Source: Hyphomicrobium sulfonivorans
Lineage (GTDB): Bacteria; Pseudomonadota; Alphaproteobacteria; Rhizobiales; Hyphomicrobiaceae
Reading direction: 5' to 3'
Length of the DNA stretch: 64,000 nucleotides
NCBI RefSeq assembly: GCF_013306565.1
Contig: NZ_PZPO01000004.1
Location: 124,001-188,000 of the forward strand
The position numbers and the translations under genes are program-made. Under the pieces are notes generated by a model that made no database searches, was not told the origin of the DNA, and saw only the letters and a list, made by a program, of their open reading frames with translations. Below are positions 57,171 through 64,000 of the stretch, piece by piece. The number at the start of each line of letters is the position of its first letter. Positions within the stretch are counted from its first letter, which is position 1.

Positions 57171-59567
57171 ATGGATAGCGACAGGGAAGTGCCGCGTCGG
57201 TTTTTGTATTCGTTCGGGATCGACCGTCTCGGACTGGTCGCGCTTAAGGCGCCATATGTTTCGGCGTTTCTCATTGCGGTGCTGACGGCGCTGGCCGCCT
57301 GGAGTGCGATGAACCTGAAAGTGGATGATTCCCTTTCGGAGCTGTTCCGCACCAACACCGAAGAATTTCGCCGCTATGAGGAGATCGATCGGCGCTTCCC
57401 CTCCAGTGAATATGACGTGCTGGTTGTGGTTGAGGGCAAGGATCTGCTGACCCGGCAGCGGCTGGAGACGTTTGGTGGGCTGACTACCGAGCTGCAGCTT
57501 GTCGACGGTGTTTCGGGCCTCGTGTCGATGATGTCGGCGCGTGACAAGCCGGATGAAAATGGCTACGCGCCGCCGCTGGTGCCGGATGAAATGCCCGAGG
57601 ATGACGCGGCGTTCGCCGGCATCGTCGATGCGCTCAAAACCAATGACATCGTGAAGGGCAAGTTCCTTTCCGACGATGGCGAACTGGCGATGATTGTCAT
57701 CGCGCTCGATCGCAAGGTGGTCGAGGAACGTGGCGCCGCCGCCGTGATTGGCGACATAAATGAGGCCGCCGAGCGCGAGCTTGAAGACACGGGGCTTTCG
57801 GCAAAGATGACCGGCGCGCCGGTGATGCAGCTTGAAATCCGCAATGCCGTGGAGCGCGATCGCTTCGTTTATAACGGGCTTGGCTTTCTGGTCGGCATCG
57901 GCATCGCCTATGTGTTCTTCCGCCGACTGTCGCTGACGCTGATCGTGGTTGCGGGTCCCGCCATCGCGATCCTGTGGACGCTGGGCATGATCGGCGCGAT
58001 GGATTTCCGCCTCAACCTGTTCATCAACGTCATCACGCCGCTGATCCTGGTGTCGGGTTTTTCGGACTCCATGCACCTCGTCATGTCGATCCGGCGTGAC
58101 GTGCTGGCCGGGATGAACCGCTTTCAGGCCGCGCGCAACGCGGTGCTGGATGTGGCGCCCGCGTGTTTGCTGACGGCGATGAACGCCTGTCTTGCTATCA
58201 TTTCGTTCCAGTTTGCCGATAGCGCGTTGATCCGTACGTTTGGCATCGCGGCGCTGATGGCGGTGTGCATTTCCTATCTGGCGGTTGCGGTGGTTGTGCC
58301 GACGCTGGCGGCGCTGCTGGTGCGCGAGGAAAAGCAGCCGGTTGCCGCGATTGCAGCCGATGCCCACGGCGACGAGACCGGCGGCGTCGGCAAGCTGCAG
58401 CACATCACCGATGGCATCGTGCGCACGGTGGCCAACAACGCCACCGCCTTCTTCGCCGCGTCAGTGATTACGGTGATCCTGTGCGGTATCGCCTATACAC
58501 AACTCAAGCCGCATTACCGCCTTGCGGATCAGGTGCCCGACAAGGAGCAGGCGCTGGCGGCGACGGGACGTATCGACGAGAAGCTGACCGGCGCCAATCC
58601 GGTGCACATCATGATCCGCTGGACGGGGGATCAGTCGCTTTACGATCCTTCGACGCTGGAGGCGATTGCGCAGGCCCACACCGCGGTTGAGCAGCGCGTC
58701 GGGCTGGGCAATGTGTGGTCGCTGGAAAGCCTGCGGCGCTGGCTGGCGGCAGCGGGCGATGCCAGCATCGAGAACGTGAAGAAATACGTCGGCATCCTGC
58801 CCGATCATCTCGTGCGGCGCTTCATTTCGGCCGACGAGAAGGCGGTGCTGGTGACGGCGCGTCTGCCGGACGTTGACGCCAGCGAGATCCTTCCCGTGGT
58901 CGACCGGCTCGATGCGGAGCTGGAGCCGGTGCGGCTGGCCAATCCCGGCTATGAGTTTTCGGTGACCGGCCTGCCGGCCATTGCGGCGCGTAACTCCGCC
59001 GGGCTGATCTGGGAGCTGAACTGGGGCCTCGTCGGCGACATGTTCGTGATCTTTATCTTCCTGGGCTTTGCTCTACGCTCGGCGCTGGTAGGCTTCTCGG
59101 CGGTCATGCCGTCGCTGTTTCCGATTTTCGCAACGGGCGCCATTCTCTGGGCGACAGGGCAGGGATTGCAGTTCGCGTCGATCGTGGCGATCACGGTGGC
59201 GTTCTCGCTGGCTATCGACTCGACGATCCACTTCCTCAACCGCTACTGCCTTGAGGAAGACCGCATGGGCCCGACTGCCACACCCTATCAGGTGCTGATG
59301 AGTGCCGCCCATCACATCGGTCCGCCGGTGGTGCTGACCACAATCGTGCTGGCGCTGGGCCTCGGTGTAACGATGCTCTCGCACCTGCCTTCGCTGCGCC
59401 TGTTTGGCGAGTTGGCGGCGGTGTGTCTGTTTGCGTCGCTGATCGGGCAGCTTGTCATTCTGCCGGCGGCGCTGATGGTTGGCCGCAAGCTGTTCCCGCG
59501 CCGGGATCGTGACGGCGCCGCGCCGCAGACGGATGAAGCGGCAACGCCTACGACGGTCAGCTCGTAA
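57171..59567 (+). CDS. MMPL/RND family transporter
   Basis: ATG 57171 (GGGGGAACC upstream) gives about 798 residues; upstream in-frame codons are not needed. Twelve hydrophobic segments come in two similar halves, each with a large soluble loop after its first helix (DDSLSELFRTNTEEFRRYEE in the first). Sterol-sensing/patched-like features include NVITPLILVSGFSDSMHLVM and VAFSLAIDSTIHFLNRY, where the paired Asp sits in the fourth and tenth membrane helices. Related exporters move lipids, hopanoids or other hydrophobic molecules to the outer leaflet. The substrate is unknown. It diverges from the exported protein at 55921. Confidence 0.9.
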   Translation: MDSDREVPRRFLYSFGIDRLGLVALKAPYVSAFLIAVLTALAAWSAMNLKVDDSLSELFRTNTEEFRRYEEIDRRFPSSEYDVLVVVEGKDLLTRQRLETFGGLTTELQLVDGVSGLVSMMSARDKPDENGYAPPLVPDEMPEDDAAFAGIVDALKTNDIVKGKFLSDDGELAMIVIALDRKVVEERGAAAVIGDINEAAERELEDTGLSAKMTGAPVMQLEIRNAVERDRFVYNGLGFLVGIGIAYVFFRRLSLTLIVVAGPAIAILWTLGMIGAMDFRLNLFINVITPLILVSGFSDSMHLVMSIRRDVLAGMNRFQAARNAVLDVAPACLLTAMNACLAIISFQFADSALIRTFGIAALMAVCISYLAVAVVVPTLAALLVREEKQPVAAIAADAHGDETGGVGKLQHITDGIVRTVANNATAFFAASVITVILCGIAYTQLKPHYRLADQVPDKEQALAATGRIDEKLTGANPVHIMIRWTGDQSLYDPSTLEAIAQAHTAVEQRVGLGNVWSLESLRRWLAAAGDASIENVKKYVGILPDHLVRRFISADEKAVLVTARLPDVDASEILPVVDRLDAELEPVRLANPGYEFSVTGLPAIAARNSAGLIWELNWGLVGDMFVIFIFLGFALRSALVGFSAVMPSLFPIFATGAILWATGQGLQFASIVAITVAFSLAIDSTIHFLNRYCLEEDRMGPTATPYQVLMSAAHHIGPPVVLTTIVLALGLGVTMLSHLPSLRLFGELAAVCLFASLIGQLVILPAALMVGRKLFPRRDRDGAAPQTDEAATPTTVSS

Positions 59568-59606
59568 GGGCTGTCGCACTGCGAGCATCGCAAAACGATA
59601 ATGAAT

Positions 59607-59645
59607 GAACGGGCGCAGCAGATGATGCTGCGCCCGTTCGCATTT
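59607..59645 (+). terminator. Bidirectional terminator between MMPL gene and gph
   Basis: GAACGGGCGCAGCA (59607-59620), loop GATGA, TGCTGCGCCCGTTC (59626-59639): a perfect 14-bp stem, followed on the plus strand by GCATTTTAATT. It lies between two convergent genes. Confidence 0.9.
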
Positions 59646-59711
59646 TAATTGTCAGATTGAAATGTCAGGCATGCTCGCTCTGACGAACCGCGTCGACCGC
59701 GGTGATGGCGG

Positions 59712-60449
59712 TCAATGGGCGACGGCGCGTGCCAGACATGAGCTTTCGTCAGCGTCGGCGGTGACGCTAGCCTGCTGCTTGCGGGAAACCAGCATCCCGA
59801 TGGCCTGCTCCAACTCGGCAAAGTGTTCGATCACGGCATCGGGGCCGAATGCCTGCACCGGCGTTTCCGTATAGCCAAAGGTGACTCCGATGACCGGAAC
59901 GCTGGCCGCCTTGGCCGCTGCGATGTCGACGTTGGTGTCACCCACCATGATGGCGTGTGATCTGTCACCACCTGCCAGTGCAATGGTGCCGAGCAGCGCG
60001 CCGGGGTCGGGCTTCGAAACCGGGAACGTGTCGCGTCCGGCGATGGCGGTGAAGTAATGCGTCATGTCGAGGGCATCGAGCAGGCGCTGCGCCATGCCTT
60101 CCATCTTGTTGGTGCACACAGCCAGCCGTACGCCTTCCGCACGCAAGTTCTGCAACGCCGGCACGACGCCCGCAAACGGCCGGCTGCCGGTGGCGATATT
60201 GGCGCTGTAGAAGTCGAGATAGCGTTTTAGCAGCGCGGCGCGCTCGGCTTCACTCAGCTTTTCGCACGCAGGGCCGATGGCCTTCTCGATCATGTGCTGG
60301 GCGCCGTGGCCGACAAACGGGCGCAGCGTGGCCGCATCGACCCGGGCCAGCCCCAGATGGTCCAGCACGTGATTGGTGGAGGCGATGAGATCGGGGGCGC
60401 TGTCAACCAGCGTGCCGTCAAGGTCGAAAACAAGGGTTAAATCGGTCAT
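59712..60449 (-). CDS. gph: Phosphoglycolate phosphatase
   Basis: ATG 60449 (GAGGGTCC upstream) gives about 245 residues; the longer open frame to 60539 adds a non-domain leader. HAD hydrolase with catalytic aspartates Asp9 and Asp11 in VFDLDGTLVDSAPDL, motif II VCTNK, and the Mg-binding IMVGDTNVDIAAAKAA. The Gph type removes phosphate from 2-phosphoglycolate. It lies beside the succinate-semialdehyde-type dehydrogenase and rpiA, as in other Rhizobiales. Confidence 0.92.
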   Translation of the reverse strand: MTDLTLVFDLDGTLVDSAPDLIASTNHVLDHLGLARVDAATLRPFVGHGAQHMIEKAIGPACEKLSEAERAALLKRYLDFYSANIATGSRPFAGVVPALQNLRAEGVRLAVCTNKMEGMAQRLLDALDMTHYFTAIAGRDTFPVSKPDPGALLGTIALAGGDRSHAIMVGDTNVDIAAAKAASVPVIGVTFGYTETPVQAFGPDAVIEHFAELEQAIGMLVSRKQQASVTADADESSCLARAVAH

Positions 60450-60575
60450 GGACCCTCGGTTGACAGAATTCTGCGGCGCCGGTGCGGCGAAGCGACGGGG
60501 CTGTTCAACTTGCAACCCCGGGGGGTGCATCCTAGACAATGCTTTCCCAGCCTGCTGTTGCTAATCGGTGCCGCC

Positions 60576-62021
60576 ATGGACAAAAAGGTCATCACGCTTC
60601 TCAGGACACAAGCCTTCATCGACGGGGCGTGGGTCGGTGAGCCGCGTATGCCGGTCATCGACAAGGCCACGGGCGCCGAGATTGCGCGTGTGCCCGATAT
60701 GGGTGCAGCGGACGCAGAGCGCGCCGTTGAGGCGGCGCACCGCGCATTTCCCGCATGGTCGAAACTGTTGGCCAAGGAGCGTTCGGCCATCCTGCGGCGC
60801 TGGTTTGAGCTGATCATGGAGCATGCCGACGAACTGGGCCTGCTGCTGAGCCAGGAGCAGGGCAAGCCGCTAGCGGAAGCACGCAGCGAAATCCGGTATG
60901 GCGCGGCCTACGTTGAGCTGTTCGCCGAAGAAGCAAAGCGCGTCTGCGGCGAGGTGATCGCCACGCACAAGAAAGACGCGCGCGTGCTGGTGTTGCGGCA
61001 GCCGATCGGTGTGGTCGGTGCAATTACGCCGTGGAATTTCCCATCGGCGATGATCACGCGCAAGGTTTCGCCCGCGCTTGCGGCCGGATGCACCGTGGTG
61101 GTGAAGCCCGCCGAGGACACGCCGCTGTCAGCGCTGGCGCTGGCGGAACTGGCGCAGCGCGCTGGCGTGCCGAAGGGCGTGTTTAATGTCGTGACGACAA
61201 GCGATCCGGGACCGGTTGGCCGTGTGCTGACGGAAAGTCCGCTGGTGCGCATGATCACGTTCACCGGTTCGACCGAGGTGGGCAAGATCCTGATGCGTCA
61301 GGCGGCCAGCACGGTGAAGCGCGTCGGCATGGAGTTGGGCGGCAACGCGCCGTTTATCGTGTTCGATGATGCGGATCTCGACCGCGCGATAGCGGGTGCG
61401 ATGGCATCGAAGTTCCGCAATGCCGGCCAGACGTGTGTGTGCGCCAACCGCATTCTGGTGCAGGACGGCATTTATGATGCATTCGCGGCCAGGCTTACCG
61501 AGGCCGTGCGCGAGTTGCGCGTCGGGCCGGGCACTGAAACCGGTGTTACGGTGGGTCCGCTGATCAGCAGCGACGCGGTGCGGAAGGTTGAGCAGCACGT
61601 TGCCGACGCTGTGGCGCATGGCGCAAAGGTTGTGATTGGCGGCAAGCCTGCTCCGATCGGCGGTAATTTCTTCGAGCCGACGGTGATGACCGGCTGCACG
61701 ACGGATATGCGTATCGCGCACGAAGAAACCTTCGGGCCGGTGGCGCCGTTGTTCCGGTTCTCCACCGAGGAGGAAGCGCTGCGGATCGCCAACGATACGC
61801 CGTTCGGCCTCGCGGCATATTTCTTCTCGCGCGACATGGGCCGCTGCTGGCGCGTGGCCGAGGCGCTGGAGTACGGCATCGTCGGCGTCAACGAGGGCAT
61901 CACCTCGACCGAGATTGCGCCGTTCGGCGGGCTGAAGGAAAGCGGCATCGGCCGCGAGGGCTCGCACCACGGCATCGAGGAGTTCCTTGAGATGAAATAC
62001 ACGCTGATGGGCGGCCTCTGA
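60576..62021 (+). CDS. gabD: NAD(P)-dependent succinate-semialdehyde-type dehydrogenase
   Basis: ATG 60576 gives about 481 residues; the ORF extends to 60510 without a ribosome site. An aldehyde dehydrogenase with the general base Glu253 in MELGGNAPFIVF and catalytic Cys287 in RNAGQTCVCANR, plus GAITPWNFPSAMITRKVSPAL and VKPAEDTPLSALALAELA. The TCVCANR stretch is typical of the GabD group of succinate-semialdehyde dehydrogenases, so succinate semialdehyde (from GABA) is the likely substrate, though glutarate semialdehyde is also possible. It diverges from gph. Confidence 0.9.
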   Translation: MDKKVITLLRTQAFIDGAWVGEPRMPVIDKATGAEIARVPDMGAADAERAVEAAHRAFPAWSKLLAKERSAILRRWFELIMEHADELGLLLSQEQGKPLAEARSEIRYGAAYVELFAEEAKRVCGEVIATHKKDARVLVLRQPIGVVGAITPWNFPSAMITRKVSPALAAGCTVVVKPAEDTPLSALALAELAQRAGVPKGVFNVVTTSDPGPVGRVLTESPLVRMITFTGSTEVGKILMRQAASTVKRVGMELGGNAPFIVFDDADLDRAIAGAMASKFRNAGQTCVCANRILVQDGIYDAFAARLTEAVRELRVGPGTETGVTVGPLISSDAVRKVEQHVADAVAHGAKVVIGGKPAPIGGNFFEPTVMTGCTTDMRIAHEETFGPVAPLFRFSTEEEALRIANDTPFGLAAYFFSRDMGRCWRVAEALEYGIVGVNEGITSTEIAPFGGLKESGIGREGSHHGIEEFLEMKYTLMGGL

Positions 62022-62205
62022 CGGGCCGCTTTTGCGCAAAGTCGGCGCGGCGTACTTGCCGAGGAATTAACAGTTTGCAGGGATAAGCAACTCAAGTGTC
62101 AGCGGCGTGGCCGGAATGCCCGCCGCTGACGCGTTTTCCTTGCCTAATCGGCGCGGGCCGCGTACGGCAGCGCAATGCAAACGCCAATCTCTGGGGAGAG
62201 CCACG

Positions 62206-62919
62206 ATGAGCCAGGACGCCTTGAAAGTCGCAGCGGCTGAGCAGGCGCTGGAATACATCGAGGAGGGCATGCGCGTGGGCCTCGGCACCGGCTCGACAGC
62301 GGCGAAGTTTGTCGAAGCGCTCGGCCGCAAGGTGGCGCAGGGCTTCAAGGTGACGTGTGTTGCGACCTCGGAAGTCACGCAGGCGCAGGCGCTCGCGCTG
62401 GGCATTCAGATGTCGACACTGGACGACCAGCCCTATCTCGACATCACCGTTGACGGCGCCGATGAGATCGACGGCGCGCTGCGCCTTATCAAGGGCGGCG
62501 GCGGCGCACTGCTGCGCGAGAAGATCGTTGCGACGGCATCGGGCGGCATGATCGTGATCGCGGATGCCTCCAAGCAGGTTGAAACGCTTGGCGCGTTTCC
62601 GCTGCCGGTCGAGGTGGTGCCTTTCGGTCTGGCCGCGACGCGCAACATGATCTCGGCGCTGGCGATTGATGTCGGCTGCGAGGGCGACATCCGCATGCGC
62701 ACGCTATCGGATGGCGCGCCGTTCCGCACCGACAGCGGCAACCTCATCCTCGATTGCCATTTCGGTCGCATCCCTGCGCCGGAAGAACTGGACGAGGCGC
62801 TGAAGCTGGTGCCGGGCGTGGTGGAAAATGGCCTGTTCATTGGCATCGCCGATCTTGCCATCATTGCAGGCAGCGACGGCTTGACGGTTATCGGCGCTGA
62901 GGAAAGCGACTTCCCATGA
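62206..62919 (+). CDS. rpiA: Ribose-5-phosphate isomerase A
   Basis: ATG 62206 (GGGGAGAGCC upstream) gives 237 residues. RpiA blocks are [15 protein letters not shown] near the N-terminus, [29 protein letters not shown] with the catalytic residues, and the C-terminal [10 protein letters not shown]. The enzyme interconverts ribulose and ribose 5-phosphates in the pentose phosphate pathway and fits the nearby tkt, tpiA and pgk. The ATG of the next gene overlaps its stop (ATGA). Confidence 0.96.
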   Translation: MSQDALKVAAAEQALEYIEEGMRVGLGTGSTAAKFVEALGRKVAQGFKVTCVATSEVTQAQALALGIQMSTLDDQPYLDITVDGADEIDGALRLIKGGGGALLREKIVATASGGMIVIADASKQVETLGAFPLPVEVVPFGLAATRNMISALAIDVGCEGDIRMRTLSDGAPFRTDSGNLILDCHFGRIPAPEELDEALKLVPGVVENGLFIGIADLAIIAGSDGLTVIGAEESDFP

Positions 62920-63446
62920 TCTCCAGAAATATGCGCGCGTCAGATTGCGCGATGCGCCGTGCGCTGATGGCGTGTGTGGTTGCGCTCGGCATCTTCGTCA
63001 GCGCTGCAACGGTTGCGGGCGTTCCGGCCTATGCCGAGGATGCCGCCGCTGGCCTTGAAGCGCAGCGCATCGCCGCCGCCCATGAATTGATGGAAGTGAC
63101 AGGCGTCAATGCTCAGCTCGACGGCATGGTCGATATCATGTCGCAAGGCTTCCGCAAGGGGGCTGGCGACGCGGGTGGTAAGACGGCCGCCGATAAAGCG
63201 GGCGAGGAATTCGACCGCTTCATGCAGCGCATGCTTTCCTATCGTCAGGCGATGCTTGATGACTTTGCCAAGATGTACGCGGATCGCGTCACGCTGGAGG
63301 AACTGCGCGCCGTGACCGAGTTCTATCGCTCGGATGCGGGGCAGAAGTTCATCAAGGCGATGCCGGAACTGATGCAGCAGGGCGGCCAGCTCGGCATCAA
63401 GTACAGCCAGAAAGCGCTGCAGGACATGAAGGACGCCAAGCCCTGA
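62916..63446 (+). CDS. DUF2059 family exported protein
   Basis: A 176-residue protein whose ATG overlaps the rpiA stop by four bases, so translation is coupled. A signal peptide ([20 protein letters not shown]) ends near AYAEDAA. The mature part is a helical DUF2059 domain with [40 protein letters not shown] and [20 protein letters not shown]. The function of DUF2059 is unknown. The order rpiA - DUF2059 - gor is widely kept in Rhizobiales, which suggests an envelope role linked to redox balance, but that is inference. Confidence 0.92.
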   Translation: MISRNMRASDCAMRRALMACVVALGIFVSAATVAGVPAYAEDAAAGLEAQRIAAAHELMEVTGVNAQLDGMVDIMSQGFRKGAGDAGGKTAADKAGEEFDRFMQRMLSYRQAMLDDFAKMYADRVTLEELRAVTEFYRSDAGQKFIKAMPELMQQGGQLGIKYSQKALQDMKDAKP

Positions 63447-63488
63447 GCGGCAGCAGGGGCGGCACAAGGCGAGAGATGGCGGGCAAGC

Positions 63489-64000
63489 ATGACGACGCAA
63501 TATGATTACGACCTGTTCGTCATCGGTGCCGGATCCGGCGGTGTCCGCGCCGGCCGTATCGCCGCCGGCTATGGCGCGCGCGTTGCCATCGCCGAGGAAT
63601 ATCGCATCGGTGGTACGTGCGTGATCCGTGGCTGCGTGCCGAAGAAGCTTTATGTCTACGCCAGTCGCTTTGCCGATGAGTTTGAGGACGCGCGCGGCTT
63701 TGGCTGGAACGTCGGCGAGGTTTCGTTCGACTGGCCGACGCTGGTCGCCGCGAAGAACCGCGAGTTGAACCGGTTGGAGCAGGCTTACCGCGGCACGTTG
63801 GGCCGGGCGGGTGTTGAAGTTATTCCAGAGCGCGCCACCGTTGCCGGACCGAACACCGTGCGCCTGGAAACATCTGGCCGCACCGTAACGGCGGGCAAGA
63901 TCCTGATCGCGACCGGTGCAACGCCGTGGCTGGGCCCGGACATTCCAGGGCTTGAACATGTCATCACCTCTAACGAGGCGTTCGATCTGCCAGCGCTGCC
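63489..64000 (+). CDS. gor: Glutathione-disulfide reductase, N-terminal part
   Basis: The gene runs off the window end after about 170 codons. The N-terminus MTTQYDYDLFVIGAGSGGVR carries the FAD-binding GxGxxG, and the redox pair Cys44 and Cys49 lies in GGTCVIRGCVPKKLYVYAS. The CVIRGC form is common in alphaproteobacterial glutathione reductases, which keep glutathione reduced with NADPH. The start is 42 bases after the DUF2059 stop, so the gene is probably in the same operon. Confidence 0.93.
   Translation, partial: MTTQYDYDLFVIGAGSGGVRAGRIAAGYGARVAIAEEYRIGGTCVIRGCVPKKLYVYASRFADEFEDARGFGWNVGEVSFDWPTLVAAKNRELNRLEQAYRGTLGRAGVEVIPERATVAGPNTVRLETSGRTVTAGKILIATGATPWLGPDIPGLEHVITSNEAFDLPAL

Noticed and set aside
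56847-58403. 518-codon minus-strand open frame opposite the MMPL exporter
   Set aside because: His/Arg/Gln-rich translation typical of an antisense shadow; the plus-strand exporter has clear membrane topology and motifs.

Overview
The window looks like a chromosomal segment of a high-GC alphaproteobacterium of the order Hyphomicrobiales (Rhizobiales). The genus cannot be fixed from sequence alone. The order rests on four things: the neighbourhood peptidyl-prolyl isomerase / trpE / trpG / trpD / trpC / moaC / moeA; Rhizobiales-type porins whose mature ends begin ADLGG and carry a CCADLEER helix; a large apolipoprotein-like coiled-coil protein resembling the growth-pole-ring proteins GPR/RgsE; and palindromic intergenic repeats of a kind common in Rhizobiales. 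No phage, transposase, CRISPR array or integrase was seen.

Layout. 1-14.6 kb (mostly minus strand): ppiD-like foldase, trpE, trpG, trpD, trpC, moaC and the first codons of moeA. This conserved series is broken twice. Between trpE and trpG lie a 952-residue autotransporter, a patatin-like lipoprotein and a SixA-like phosphatase. Between trpD and trpC lie a secreted protein with a possible lysozyme-like core and a membrane protein. 14.8-21.5 kb (plus): tpiA, an exported low-complexity protein behind a strong RNA hairpin, secG, a small lipoprotein, pyrG, a GlsB/YeaQ membrane protein and kdsA. 21.5-28.5 kb: a small minus-strand protein, then a PfkB sugar kinase, tkt, pgk, ccdA and thiD. Together with tpiA, rpiA and gph this is a set of central-carbon genes, but gapA is not next to pgk.

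28.5-42.3 kb: a candidate small RNA with a strong terminator, an MFS permease, a dipeptide epimerase, the 1089-residue ring-like coiled-coil protein, an Hpt phosphotransfer protein, a ferredoxin / ferredoxin-NADP reductase pair, a CelD/BioF2-type acetyltransferase, small envelope proteins, a CoxE-like VWA protein and a transglutaminase-like lipoprotein. 42.4-48 kb: two tandem paralogous porins, each with its own terminator, and a membrane histidine kinase of PleC/DivJ/PdhS type. 48-55.4 kb: an Lrp regulator, a 3-hydroxyisobutyrate-dehydrogenase-like enzyme, a 65-residue membrane protein, a ThDP-dependent enzyme, an ornithine-decarboxylase-family enzyme and a soluble globin-coupled chemoreceptor. 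55.6-64 kb: tRNA-Val(CAC), an exported protein divergent from an MMPL/RND exporter, gph, a succinate-semialdehyde-type dehydrogenase, and rpiA / DUF2059 / gor, with gor cut by the window end.

Most of the window is ordinary core chromosome. The less ordinary items are the two insertions in the trp cluster, the candidate structured sRNA at about 28.6 kb, the paired palindromic repeats (one of which supplies a stop codon), the tandem 22-residue repeats of the GPR-like protein, and several secreted proteins whose possible catalytic folds are inferred only from motif spacing.
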